From contig NZ_CP039393.1 in assembly GCF_004803695.1 (NCBI RefSeq), positions 2,046,001 through 2,110,000 on the forward strand: 64,000 bases of DNA, read 5' to 3'. Every line of letters starts with the position of its first letter. The stretch's first letter is position 1. The stretch is from Muribaculum gordoncarteri. GTDB taxonomy: Bacteria; Bacteroidota; Bacteroidia; Bacteroidales; Muribaculaceae. The notes beneath the pieces are model-generated. The model searched no databases. It was not told where the DNA came from and saw only the letters and a list, made by a program, of their open reading frames with translations. Of this stretch, positions 9,915-18,463 are shown piece by piece. Made by a program: the position numbers and the translations under genes.

Positions 9915-9963
9915 ACGAGTGGGATTGTTCCATTAAGGATTCAATCCCACTCGTCATTTTTTT
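9915..9963 (+). terminator. Rho-independent terminator of the efflux operon
   Basis: ACGAGTGGGATTG (9915-9927) pairs perfectly with CAATCCCACTCGT (9942-9954) and is followed by a T-run at 9957-9963. It also lies just past the 3' end of the convergent nitroreductase fragment. Confidence 0.9.
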
Positions 9964-9986
9964 ATTAACTTCGTTAAGGAAGTGAA

Positions 9987-10363
9987 TTACCAACCGTTGT
10001 AGTGGATGTTTTCGGGTTTCCACTTGTCCTTGGGATGGTGTTCACCGGCGGGGTATCCCATCGGCACTACCGCAAGAGGCATTATAGAAGCCGGCATTCC
10101 AAGAACTTTACGCACCGCATCGATGCGGCTTTCATCGGGATAAACAGCGGTCCAAACGGCACCTACACCAAGGGCATTGGCTGCGATGAGCATGTTTTCG
10201 GTAGCAGCCGAAACATCCTGAATCCAGAATGCCTGTCCGTCACCTTCGAGTGCCTTGTCCAGGTCGCCGCAAGGAATGATGGCAAGCGGTGCGTGCTTGA
10301 GCATCTTGGCGTAAGGAAGACCTTCGGCAAGGCTGTCGAGAATTTCACGCTTATCAATAACTA
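9987..10363 (-). pseudogene. Nitroreductase, C-terminal fragment (gene split by IS)
   Basis: This fragment encodes the last ~125 residues of a nitroreductase-family protein (IDKREILDSLAE.., then APLAIIPCGD, ..AATENMLIAANALGVGAVW, and the C-terminal KPENIHYNGW). Removing the IS and one copy of the 6-bp duplication joins it in frame to the fragment at 12061-12319. The restored codons read WAFVV-IDKRE, giving a 209-aa protein. The family uses FMN to reduce nitro compounds and quinones. As found here, the gene is disrupted. Confidence 0.9.
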
Positions 10364-10381
10364 GGGATACTCAGTTAATTG
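10364..10381 (+). repeat. Left terminal inverted repeat of the IS
   Basis: GGGATACTCAGTTAATTG; it pairs with the right repeat at 12043-12060 with two mismatches. Confidence 0.9.
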
Positions 10382-10431
10382 CCAACTAATTGTTTGCCAA
10401 AGTCGTAGATATTTTGTAACTTTACAATGAA

Positions 10432-10465
10432 CCCCCGATGGACCCATCACGGGCTTATTCGGGGG
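10432..10465 (+). promoter_or_regulatory. Leader hairpin upstream of the IS transposase
   Basis: CCCCCGA (10432-10438) pairs with TCGGGGG (10459-10465), a GC-only stem in the short leader before the transposase. Such hairpins often shield transposase mRNA from impinging transcription; that role here is inference. Confidence 0.5.
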
Positions 10466-10480
10466 TAATTCTTAAAATAA

Positions 10481-11875
10481 TTGTACGTGAAGTTACGAAA
10501 AATATCCGAGATTACGGCCACGTTGCCGTTTACCGAGTTCGATTTCATGCAAAAATATCGCGAGAGTTTTGCCGTAAGCGAGCTCGGGCGCATCCATGCG
10601 CAATTGCCATTGAAAGAACTGGCAGAGAAAATCCGTTCGCATTTTCCCAAAACGCATCCTCAGGGCAACACTCCGATGTTCCCGCCGGAGGGAGAGGTGG
10701 CGCTGATGTTTCTCAAGCCATATACCGGACAGTCGGATGACGGCCTGATCGAGATGCTCAACGGCAGTATACACATACAGATGTTCTGCGGGGTGCTCAT
10801 AGATCCGGCCAACCCCATAAAGAACGGCAAGATAGTCAGTGCTATCCGTCAGCGTATAGCCGGAGCTCTTGATATCAAAGAACTACAGAAATTGCTGTAT
10901 GACAAGTGGGGCGGTTTGTTAAAAGACAAGAACCTGTGCCTGACCGACGCCACCTGTTACGAGAGCCATCTGCGATTCCCGACAGATGTAAAGCTGTTGT
11001 GGGAATGCTGCGAGTGGATTCAATCACTTATAAAAAAGACCTGCAAGGCGTTGAAGGAACGGTTGCCACGCAACAAGTATCGTGATATTGACCGCGACAG
11101 ACTCACCTATGCCAAGCATCGCAAGCACACCAGGGCGGCAACCGCCAAACTCCGCCGTCGATTGCTCGGCCTGCTTTCCAAACAGATAGGTCAATGGAAC
11201 AGAATCTGCAAGATACACACCGTTGACATCACGCTCACCGCAGAGCAAAGCAAGCGTCTCAGTGCATTAAAAGAGGTGTATCGCCAGCAGAGCGCACTTG
11301 CTCAGAAAAAGGAGGTGAAACACCGTATCGTCAGCATAGACCGTCCGTACATCCGTCCTATTGTCAGAGGCAAGGAGAACAAGCGAGTGGAGTTCGGAGT
11401 CAAGGTCAACAACATCCAGATTGACGGAATTTCATTCATCGAACACCATTCCTTCGAAGCCTTCAACGAGGGCGTGAGATTACAGGAGTGTATTGAATAT
11501 CAACAGGAACTGACCGGTATCAAAGTGACCAGGGTAGGGGCAGACACCATCTATGCCAACAACGACAACCGGCGGTATTGCACCGAAAACGGCATGACGA
11601 CCTGTTTTGTCCGCAAAGGCCCGAAGCCCAAGGATGAAGATGCTGACATAAGCACAGCCCGACGAATAATCGGGACACTGCGCTCTACCGCCATGGAGGG
11701 CAGTTTCGGTAATCAGAAACAACACTACAGCGTTGGCCGGATAGCGGCACGCAACTCCCGCAGCGAAACCCTGCTGCTCTTTTTCGGCATCCACATGGCA
11801 AACGCCGCAACACTTGCCGCCCGACAACTCGCCATCGAAGAAAAAGAGAAGCAGTTACAAAAACAGCGAGCGTGA
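10481..11875 (+). CDS. IS transposase, DUF772 plus DDE domains
   Basis: The product is 464 aa from a TTG at 10481; the first in-frame ATG is at 10547. The N-terminal half has the DUF772 block (FPPEGEVALMFLKPYTGQS). Candidate catalytic acids are Asp in LTDATCYES (~156), Asp in GADTIYANND (~355) and Glu in STAMEGSFGNQK. A YSVGRIAARN...E motif follows. It cuts and joins the IS ends at the 18-bp inverted repeats. The frame is intact, so the element may still be active. Confidence 0.9.
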   Translation: MYVKLRKISEITATLPFTEFDFMQKYRESFAVSELGRIHAQLPLKELAEKIRSHFPKTHPQGNTPMFPPEGEVALMFLKPYTGQSDDGLIEMLNGSIHIQMFCGVLIDPANPIKNGKIVSAIRQRIAGALDIKELQKLLYDKWGGLLKDKNLCLTDATCYESHLRFPTDVKLLWECCEWIQSLIKKTCKALKERLPRNKYRDIDRDRLTYAKHRKHTRAATAKLRRRLLGLLSKQIGQWNRICKIHTVDITLTAEQSKRLSALKEVYRQQSALAQKKEVKHRIVSIDRPYIRPIVRGKENKRVEFGVKVNNIQIDGISFIEHHSFEAFNEGVRLQECIEYQQELTGIKVTRVGADTIYANNDNRRYCTENGMTTCFVRKGPKPKDEDADISTARRIIGTLRSTAMEGSFGNQKQHYSVGRIAARNSRSETLLLFFGIHMANAATLAARQLAIEEKEKQLQKQRA

Positions 11876-12042
11876 AAAATCATACTGTCATCTCATCTCC
11901 GAAGCACATCGGAGGCGAATCAGTGTATCCCTATTTGTCCGAAATGTCATATTTTATCGCCGAGAATTGAAAATTTGCCCTCATAATCAAAACAGCACCG
12001 CCATAGGGCGACCACGCTCCATTTTCAGCTTGATAAATCAAG

Positions 12043-12060
12043 CCATTAACTGAATATCCC
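12043..12060 (-). repeat. Right terminal inverted repeat of the IS
   Basis: Read on the minus strand it is GGGATATTCAGTTAATGG. It directly abuts the second copy of the TAACTA target duplication. Confidence 0.9.
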
Positions 12061-12319
12061 TAACTACAAACGCCCACGGCTGACGATTGACAGCGGTGGG
12101 AGCCGACATTGCCGCACGCAGAATCATGTCGACAGTGTCCTTTGCAATCGCACGCGAAGCATCGTACTGGCGCACACTCGTGCGGGTATATATGGCGTCA
12201 AGAGCCTGATTGGATTCAACAACGGGAGCTTTCTCGCTTGATGTCGAATTGTTACAACTTGTAGTGGTCAACATTGTTGCAATTGTTAAGATGGCAATAG
12301 CCAATTTAGTTAATTTCAT
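12061..12319 (-). pseudogene. Nitroreductase, N-terminal fragment (gene split by IS)
   Basis: This encodes 86 residues: a lipoprotein signal (Cys22 in ..TTTSC), the FMN-binding entry RTSVRQYDAS, and the APTAVNRQPWAFVV motif that ends exactly at the IS junction. The rest of the protein is at 9987-10363. The lipoprotein signal means the parent nitroreductase was membrane-anchored and exported. Confidence 0.9.
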
Positions 12320-12461
12320 AATTTATCTTGTTATTTATAATGATGATGATTGCTAATTTGTTCACAGGCCATAAATTTAACGAATTTATCTTTAATACCC
12401 AATTTAATACCGAGAATCATGATTTATGAGTAAATTTGCATCAATATTCTCAGACAAAGAA

Positions 12462-13355
12462 ATGGCAACACGCAGAAAAAGCAACAACAATACACGACGA
12501 AAGAAAAAATCGGGAAAAAACGGTCTTAGCAGAACGACAAAGTCATATTTCGCTTCACTGTGCACCCTTGTACTGGTGCTCATCGCATTGGTGTCGAAAA
12601 GTTTCTCGGGATGCAAGACACTAAACGGAGGATTCCTGTCGCACGGGCACATCCCCGACCTTGAACGGGTAGTGACGGCCAAGGGTACACCCGAACAGAT
12701 TGTTAGCTACGAGGGCATGACGATTTCCTATAATCCGGCAAAGCATGTACCCAACTGGGTGGCATGGGAGCTGACCGCCGATGAAACCCGGGGCAAGGAA
12801 CCTCGTGCTCAGAACTTTCAGGCTGACGAATCGGTAGCGGGATGCGCCGATCCTTGGGACTACTCCTATTCGGGATATGACCGCGGACACATGGCCCCGG
12901 CAAGCGACATGAAGTGGAGTCGAAATGCCATGAAGGAGTCATTTTACATGACCAACATCTGTCCGCAGGTGAAATCGTTTAATTCGGGCACATGGAAGCG
13001 ACTTGAGGAGAAGTGCCGCACATGGGCGCAATGCGACAGCGCAATTGTAATCATAGCCGGCCCCGTATTGACCGACAGCATTACCGAATCGATAGGCGAC
13101 AACCGGGTGGCTGTGCCAAAGCGTTTTTTCAAGATAATAGCGTCGCCCTATGCCAACCCTCCGCGAGGCATAGCGTTTATCCTCAACAACGGCAAGAACA
13201 AGGGCGGACTGCAGGAAGCCGCCGTGAGCATCGACAGCGTGGAATCGCTCACCGGTCATGACTTCTTCAGCACCCTGCCCGACGACATCGAGCGGCTTGT
13301 GGAGTCGCAATGCCGTTTCCACTATTGGAGTACACTAAAACCCACCGAAAAATGA
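12462..13355 (+). CDS. DNA/RNA non-specific endonuclease (NucA type)
   Basis: The product is about 297 aa from the ATG at 12462. A longer frame from 12426 exists, but its first codons contain an exact -7 promoter box (TAAATTTG, 12431-12438), so the later start is preferred. A basic N-terminus precedes a membrane segment (about residues 30-47), which anchors or exports the protein. The catalytic DRGH is at 140-143, followed by the metal-ligand Asn region MTNICPQ. It hydrolyses DNA and RNA outside the cytoplasm. The stop overlaps the mnmE start (ATGA). Confidence 0.9.
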   Translation: MATRRKSNNNTRRKKKSGKNGLSRTTKSYFASLCTLVLVLIALVSKSFSGCKTLNGGFLSHGHIPDLERVVTAKGTPEQIVSYEGMTISYNPAKHVPNWVAWELTADETRGKEPRAQNFQADESVAGCADPWDYSYSGYDRGHMAPASDMKWSRNAMKESFYMTNICPQVKSFNSGTWKRLEEKCRTWAQCDSAIVIIAGPVLTDSITESIGDNRVAVPKRFFKIIASPYANPPRGIAFILNNGKNKGGLQEAAVSIDSVESLTGHDFFSTLPDDIERLVESQCRFHYWSTLKPTEK

Positions 13356-14734
13356 CAATTCACGACAATAACGACACGATATGCGCCATATCAACTCCTC
13401 ACGGGGTTGGTGGCATAGCCGTAATACGCATAAGCGGCCGCGATGCCATAGCCGTAGTTGACCGACTGTGGAAAGGCCGCCGGCTGTCGGAATCGGCAAG
13501 TCACACCGCCCACCTTGGCACAATAGTCGACGACAATAGCGAGATTCTCGATCAAGCCGTGGCCACGGTGTTTCGCGGCCCCAACTCATTTACGGGTGAG
13601 GATGTTGTCGAGCTGTCGGTCCACGGTTCAAAATGGATACAGCGCGAAACGATAAATCTGCTTGTACGCACGGGATGCCGCATAGCCGATGCCGGCGAAT
13701 TCACACGCCGTGCATTCGCTTCAGGCCGGCTCGACCTTGCCGAGGCTGAAGCCGTGGCTGATGTCATTGCATCGTCGTCGCGTGCGGCCCATCGGGTGGC
13801 GATGCGACAGATGCGCGGCGACTTCTCGGGCCGATTGAATTCACTGCGTGAGCAATTGCTGGAACTGGCTTCACTTCTTGAACTTGAGCTTGACTTCTCG
13901 GAGGAGGATGTAGAGTTTGCATCGCGTCGGAAGCTGCTCGACCTCGCCGACGAAATTCACAGTGTGGTAACGCGCCTTGCCGCAACATTTGCTACCGGCT
14001 CGGCACTGAAGGAGGGTATTCCGGTGTCGATTGTGGGTGCCACAAATGTTGGCAAATCAACGCTGCTCAACCGATTGCTGCACGACGATCGGGCAATCGT
14101 GAGCGACATACACGGAACGACCCGTGATGTAATCGAAGACACGATGGAGATAGGCGGCGTGCTGTTTCGCCTAATCGATACGGCAGGTCTTCGTTCGACC
14201 ACTGACACAATAGAGGCATTGGGCATCGAACGCACCATCAACAAGCTGAAGAATGCATCGATAATATTGTGGATGGTCGATGCGACCGCCGGACAAGAGA
14301 ACGCAGCGAAATCATGGGCTGAAATAGAATCACATCTATCGCCCGAACAACACCTCATAGCGGTGGTAAACAAGATTGACGCCGGCAACATAGACATAAC
14401 TTCGCTTCTGCCCGAAGGGACCACGGTAATAAAGCTGTCGGCACGAAACGGCGAAGGCATATCGGCTCTCGAACAAGCCCTGGTGAATGCATCGGGCACA
14501 GGCGACCTGTCGCACAACGACATCATGGTGACAAATGCCCGCCACTATGAGGCTCTGACTCACGCCGCCAATGCCATAGCCCGCGCAATCGACGGACTAA
14601 AAGCCGGCCTGTCAGGCGACTTCATCGCCCAAGACATACGCGAAACCCTCCACTACCTCGGCGAAATCACCGGCACCATCACCACCCCCGACATCCTCGC
14701 CACCATCTTCTCCCGCTTCTGCATCGGAAAATGA
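13352..14734 (+). CDS. mnmE: tRNA modification GTPase MnmE
   Basis: The product is 460 aa from the ATG at 13352, which begins MTIHDNNDTICAISTPHGVG as in the family. It has the N-terminal tetrahydrofolate-binding domain, a G domain inserted in a helical domain (G1 GATNVGKST near residue 229, G3 DTAG, G4 NKID), and the invariant C-terminal FCIGK. With MnmG it makes the 5-carboxymethylaminomethyl group on U34 of certain tRNAs. The 3' end abuts the repeats and terminator that mark the mobile region. Confidence 0.97.
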   Translation: MTIHDNNDTICAISTPHGVGGIAVIRISGRDAIAVVDRLWKGRRLSESASHTAHLGTIVDDNSEILDQAVATVFRGPNSFTGEDVVELSVHGSKWIQRETINLLVRTGCRIADAGEFTRRAFASGRLDLAEAEAVADVIASSSRAAHRVAMRQMRGDFSGRLNSLREQLLELASLLELELDFSEEDVEFASRRKLLDLADEIHSVVTRLAATFATGSALKEGIPVSIVGATNVGKSTLLNRLLHDDRAIVSDIHGTTRDVIEDTMEIGGVLFRLIDTAGLRSTTDTIEALGIERTINKLKNASIILWMVDATAGQENAAKSWAEIESHLSPEQHLIAVVNKIDAGNIDITSLLPEGTTVIKLSARNGEGISALEQALVNASGTGDLSHNDIMVTNARHYEALTHAANAIARAIDGLKAGLSGDFIAQDIRETLHYLGEITGTITTPDILATIFSRFCIGK

Positions 14735-14740
14735 CGTAAT

Positions 14741-14770
14741 TGTCACAATCCGTCACAATCCGTCACAATC
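14741..14770 (+). repeat. Three tandem copies of a 10-bp repeat after mnmE
   Basis: (T/C)GTCACAATC is repeated three times without spacers, beginning seven bases after the mnmE stop. The 10-bp period puts each copy on the same helix face. The position at the chromosome/mobile-region border suggests recombinase or excisionase binding sites (inference). Confidence 0.8.
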
Positions 14771-14779
14771 CATTAGTAC

Positions 14780-14804
14780 AGCGTGCTTTACGGCACGCTT
14801 TTTT
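14780..14804 (+). terminator. Rho-independent terminator after mnmE
   Basis: AGCGTGC (14780-14786) pairs with GCACGCT (14793-14799) and is followed by six T. Confidence 0.85.
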
Positions 14805-14920
14805 CATGCCCTTACTGATGGATTCTAACGGATTCTGACCCCTTTTTCGCCCATTTTTGTATCCCGGTTGTATTTCGTCATCGACCGGGACCGAAAGCGC
14901 GAGATAAGTGATGGAGGATT

Positions 14921-14956
14921 TACACGTCAGTACACGTCGATACACGCCCATACACG
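14921..14956 (+). repeat. Four TACACG repeats with exact 10-bp period
   Basis: TACACG occurs at 14921, 14931, 14941 and 14951, each separated by four variable bases. Together with the 14741-14770 array these are probable arm-type or accessory sites at the left end of the outer element. Confidence 0.8.
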
Positions 14957-15002
14957 CTTTTGGCGAAATAATTGGCGAAATAACCACTTATATAAAGCCA
15001 GT

Positions 15003-15896
15003 ATGAGCAGTAACATTCAAATTGAAAAAGTCTGTCAGTGGTGCGGAAAAAACTTCATTGCCCGGACTACTCAGACTGCGTACTGTTCCAAACGATGCGC
15101 TGAACATGCCTATAAGGATAGAAAGCGCAAAGAGAAAATGGAACTGTGCAAAGAAGAGGTGCGTCGAGTTCAGACCGGGATGAAAGAAATTGACGAGAAA
15201 GAATTTCTCACTCCCCGTCAGGCAGCTCAGTATCTTGGTCTTTGCTATAAGACCTTTTACATCTATATCAATAAAGGTGTAATCAAGGCATGGAAACTCA
15301 ACCGTAAGACCCTTGTCAAGCGAAGCGATATTGACACTCTATTCGCTGCGACGGAACGGACAACCATTGCACGAGAGGAAACTCCAATTTCTGAGTTTTA
15401 CACTACACAGGAAGTTCTTGACAAATATCAGGTATCTAACGGCTGGTTTTGGAAAGTCTGTAAAGAAAAGAAAATCCCCAAGACCGTGTATCGTGGGAAA
15501 AACATGTGGAGCAAAGCCCATGTTGACCGGGCATTTGCAAAGAAACCAACTCCGGAGGGAATCACAGAGTGGTACACTGTTGCTGAAATCCAAGAGAAAT
15601 TCGGGATGACACTATCAGCCATATACAACCTTGCTTCCAAGGAAGGAATTCCGAAAACTAAAGTCGGTAAAGAAGTACGCTATTCAAAGAATCATTTTGA
15701 TGTGGCTAAAGGTGTGGCGGAACCTGAACCTCCGGCTGAATACACGATAGCAGAGGCTATGGTAAAGTTTGGCATGACCAGAGACCAGCTCTATCACTAT
15801 GTCAAAACCTATAAGATAACCCGTACCAAGAGAGGCAAGTTTACCTATCTCTCCCGCAAAGAACTGGATGATTTGCTTGCGCCACCTACGATTTAG
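15003..15896 (+). CDS. Zinc-finger protein with four tandem helix-turn-helix (excisionase-like) domains
   Basis: The product is 297 aa from the ATG at 15003; the frame is open from 14868 but has no family-like sequence there. Residues ~10-35 form a Cys4-type knuckle (CQWCGK..., YCSKRCAEH). Four MerR/Xis-like HTH units follow, each opening with an acidic-aromatic word: EFLTPRQAAQYLG, EFYTTQEVLDKYQ, EWYTVAEIQEKFG and EYTIAEAMVKFG. It probably directs excision or controls the integrase just downstream. It lies 46 bp after the TACACG repeat array, whose four copies could match four HTH units. Confidence 0.8.
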   Translation: MSSNIQIEKVCQWCGKNFIARTTQTAYCSKRCAEHAYKDRKRKEKMELCKEEVRRVQTGMKEIDEKEFLTPRQAAQYLGLCYKTFYIYINKGVIKAWKLNRKTLVKRSDIDTLFAATERTTIAREETPISEFYTTQEVLDKYQVSNGWFWKVCKEKKIPKTVYRGKNMWSKAHVDRAFAKKPTPEGITEWYTVAEIQEKFGMTLSAIYNLASKEGIPKTKVGKEVRYSKNHFDVAKGVAEPEPPAEYTIAEAMVKFGMTRDQLYHYVKTYKITRTKRGKFTYLSRKELDDLLAPPTI

Positions 15897-15988
15897 CCGA
15901 ATCCGGCTATAGTGGCGCGATGGTGGCTGATTCCACCATGCAAACACTACCGAACTTTGCGTCAAACTTTTAACTCTTTCAAGATACA

Positions 15989-16931
15989 ATGAATACCTGC
16001 ACTAAAGTTTTCCTTCGTAAAAAGGAAATATCGGGCGACCGCATATCGCTCTACCTCGACTTCTATCCCCCAATCCGAAATCCTCACACCAACAGGCTCA
16101 GCCGCCGTGAGGGTCTGGGAATATATCTCTAGGGGCATCCGGCAAATGCCCGTGAACGAGAGTTCAACGCCTCCATGATGGAAAAGGCGGAGGCTATCCG
16201 TTGCCGTCGCTTCGAGCAGTTGCTCAACGAGCAGTTTGATTTTCTCGACAAGGAGAAACTGCGTATGGACTTCCTCGCCTACTTCAAGCAGAAGTGCCGT
16301 CAGAAATATCAGAAATGGGATTGCTTCTGCGCCATTTCACTATCTATTGTAAGGGCAAATGCACTTTCGGCGACCTTACTGTGGATTTCTGCAATGGCTT
16401 CCGCACATATCTTCTCTCCGCCCAGCGTCAGCGCAACAATGGCAAAGGGCCAATATCCCACAATTCTGCTGCGGGCTACTGGTCAACATTCCGCGCTCTG
16501 CTGAAAATCACCTATCAGGAGAAATATATCCGCGAAAATCTCAATGACTTTCTGGAAAAGATTGAGTGGAAGGAGGTCAAGAAGGAGTTTCTTACACTCG
16601 CAGAAGTCAAGCAGCTTGTCGCCACTCCCTGCAAGATACCCGTACTCAAACAAGCTGTGCTGTTCAGTTGCATGACAGGGCTACGAATCAGCGACATCCT
16701 GCAACTCTCATGGAAACATATCCAGATGGGTCAGGACGGAGGCTATCTAATCCGTCTCTGCACCGAGAAAACGGAAGAAGAAACGAATCTCCCAATCAGT
16801 GATGAAACACTGGCTCTGTGCGGAGAGCGTTCAGAAGGCCTTGTTTTCAATGGTCTGAAACGCCACATGGTCAACCATCCTCTGAAAGAGTGGATAAAGT
16901 CCGCGGGATTAACCCGACGCATCACTTTCCA
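15989..16931 (+). pseudogene. Tyrosine integrase of the outer element, 5' part (broken and split)
   Basis: The ATG at 15989 opens an arm-binding domain (MNTCTKVFLRKKEISGDRIS). The frame meets a TAG at 16130-16132, continues in the same frame to ~16320, then needs a one-base shift to carry on through HFTIYCKGKCTFGDL. The catalytic half keeps box I Arg (MTGLRISD). Homology ends at ITFH, codons 16921-16932, just where HxxRH should follow. The missing C-terminus is at 40848-41015. A 24-kb element is inserted at this point, and the gene also carries two further lesions. Confidence 0.88.
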
Positions 16932-17140
16932 TGTGAGAAGACATATCAAATTTTCTTTCTTGCTAAAATTCAAGCACTTGCAAATTTTTGCAGCTTGACA
17001 GGTAACGATTTAGAAACCAGCGAAATTCTGTGTTTCACTTCGTTTTGCAGTAATTCAAAAGAACGCTTTTCCTAAATGCAAAGGTAATATTATTTTTTGA
17101 ATAATAAACCTTTGCAGATAGTCAAATTCAATAAAATCGG

Positions 17141-18463
17141 CTATGGTTGCTTGAATTTATATTTAAGTCCATACTCTTCAAGTTTACTGTATAGTGCCGA
17201 CCTGCTTATTCCCAACAGTTCGGCGGCAAGGCTCCGATTGCCGTTCGCTTGTTTCAACGCACGCATTATCCGTTCCTTATCCTCTGCATCATTGCGCAGG
17301 GCGAAACTGACGGGTGAGGTCGGTTTCGTCACGGCAAGTTCCAGATGCTCTTTCGTTACAACACCTTCTTGCGCCTGCAATACCGCACCCATGATTTTCT
17401 GCCGAAGTTCCCGCACGTTGCCCGGCCATGTGTGGATCAGCAATGCTTTACGGGCTTCGGGACTGAATCCGCCCACATTACACTCCAGTTCCTTGTTGGC
17501 AATCTCACGGAAGAACTCTGCCAACGGCATAATGTCTTCCTGACAGTCACGCAACGACGGCACGCTTATCACGAAGTCGTGCAGACGGTAGAGTAAATCC
17601 TGCCGGAAACGCTTTTCACTCACTGCCGCCTCCAGATCCTCGTTGGTGGCGGCGATGATGCGGACATTGAAACTTCTGTCCGAATTGTCACCGACCGGGC
17701 GATAACGTCTCTCTTGTATGGCACGGAGCAACATCTGTTGGGTTTCCAACGCGAGGTTGCCCACCTCGTCCAGAAACAACGTGCCACCTTCCGCTTCATG
17801 GAAATACCCTTTCTTGGTGCTGTCTGCACCTGTAAACGCTCCCTTGACGTGTCCGAAGAATGCCGACGGCGCAAGTTCTTTTGAGAGTGAACCGCAGTCA
17901 ACCGCCACGAAGGGTTTGCCCGCACGTTTGCTCTTGTCGTGTAGGTAATGGGCGATATGCTCCTTGCCCGTGCCGTTCTCTCCGAATATCATCACACTCA
18001 TATCGGTAGCGGCTACCAACCTTATGCGATGCATGATTTTCTGAAAGGCGGAACCTTCACGGACGAACACGGGCATACGGCGGTGTCCCATCTGACGCTC
18101 CTTCTGTATGGAACGGAGAAGTGGAATGAGTTTGTCCTCTATCAGTTTTTTAGGTATATAGTCTATCGAACCGAGTTTCATGCTCTCCACGGCAGTATGT
18201 ACTTCGGCATAGTCGGTCATGATGATGAACGGCTGCATCTTTCCTTCCTTGCGCATCCAACGCAGCATGTCTATACCGTTGCCGTCAGGCAGGCGCAGGT
18301 CGGCAACTACTATGTCATTATCCGTTGCCTGTTGCAGATGTTTCTTCGCTGTCGATAGGTGGTAAGCTTTCACGGTATGGTAGCCCTCCCGTGCCAGCAG
18401 GTTGCAGACATATTCGCAATACACGATGTTGTCCTCCACCACGATTATTCTGGTCTTATCCAT
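17141..18463 (-). CDS. rteB: RteB-like sigma-54-type response regulator
   Basis: The 440-aa protein has a receiver domain with phospho-acceptor Asp55 (VVADLRLPDG), an AAA+ domain with Walker A GENGTGKE at 161-168 and the sigma-54 contact GAFTGA at 208-213, and a Fis-type HTH at the C-terminus (NRSLAAELLGISRSALY). This is the layout of RteB of CTnDOT, which switches on rteC and transfer functions. Its start overlaps the end of the rteA frame by 8 bp. It is full length, but its partner kinase is interrupted. Confidence 0.88.
   Translation of the reverse strand: MDKTRIIVVEDNIVYCEYVCNLLAREGYHTVKAYHLSTAKKHLQQATDNDIVVADLRLPDGNGIDMLRWMRKEGKMQPFIIMTDYAEVHTAVESMKLGSIDYIPKKLIEDKLIPLLRSIQKERQMGHRRMPVFVREGSAFQKIMHRIRLVAATDMSVMIFGENGTGKEHIAHYLHDKSKRAGKPFVAVDCGSLSKELAPSAFFGHVKGAFTGADSTKKGYFHEAEGGTLFLDEVGNLALETQQMLLRAIQERRYRPVGDNSDRSFNVRIIAATNEDLEAAVSEKRFRQDLLYRLHDFVISVPSLRDCQEDIMPLAEFFREIANKELECNVGGFSPEARKALLIHTWPGNVRELRQKIMGAVLQAQEGVVTKEHLELAVTKPTSPVSFALRNDAEDKERIMRALKQANGNRSLAAELLGISRSALYSKLEEYGLKYKFKQP

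Larger units (their letters stand above)
10364..12060 (+). mobile_element. Insertion sequence, 1,697 bp, inserted in nitroreductase gene
   Basis: The ends are imperfect inverted repeats, GGGATACTCAGTTAATTG at 10364-10381 against the complement of 12043-12060 (16 of 18 match). The target duplication TAACTA occurs at 10358-10363 and 12061-12066. It carries one transposase gene. The DUF772-plus-DDE layout suggests the IS5/IS1182 group; the family call is tentative. The near-identical ends, exact target duplication and intact transposase suggest a recent insertion. Confidence 0.93.

Noticed and set aside
14741-14956. CRISPR array
   Set aside because: Repeats are 6-10 bp with 0-4 bp between them, and no cas genes occur in the window.
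14868-15002. N-terminal extension of the four-HTH protein from a TTG
   Set aside because: The extension crosses the TACACG repeat array and has no protein-like conservation; the ATG at 15003 gives a clean zinc-knuckle start.
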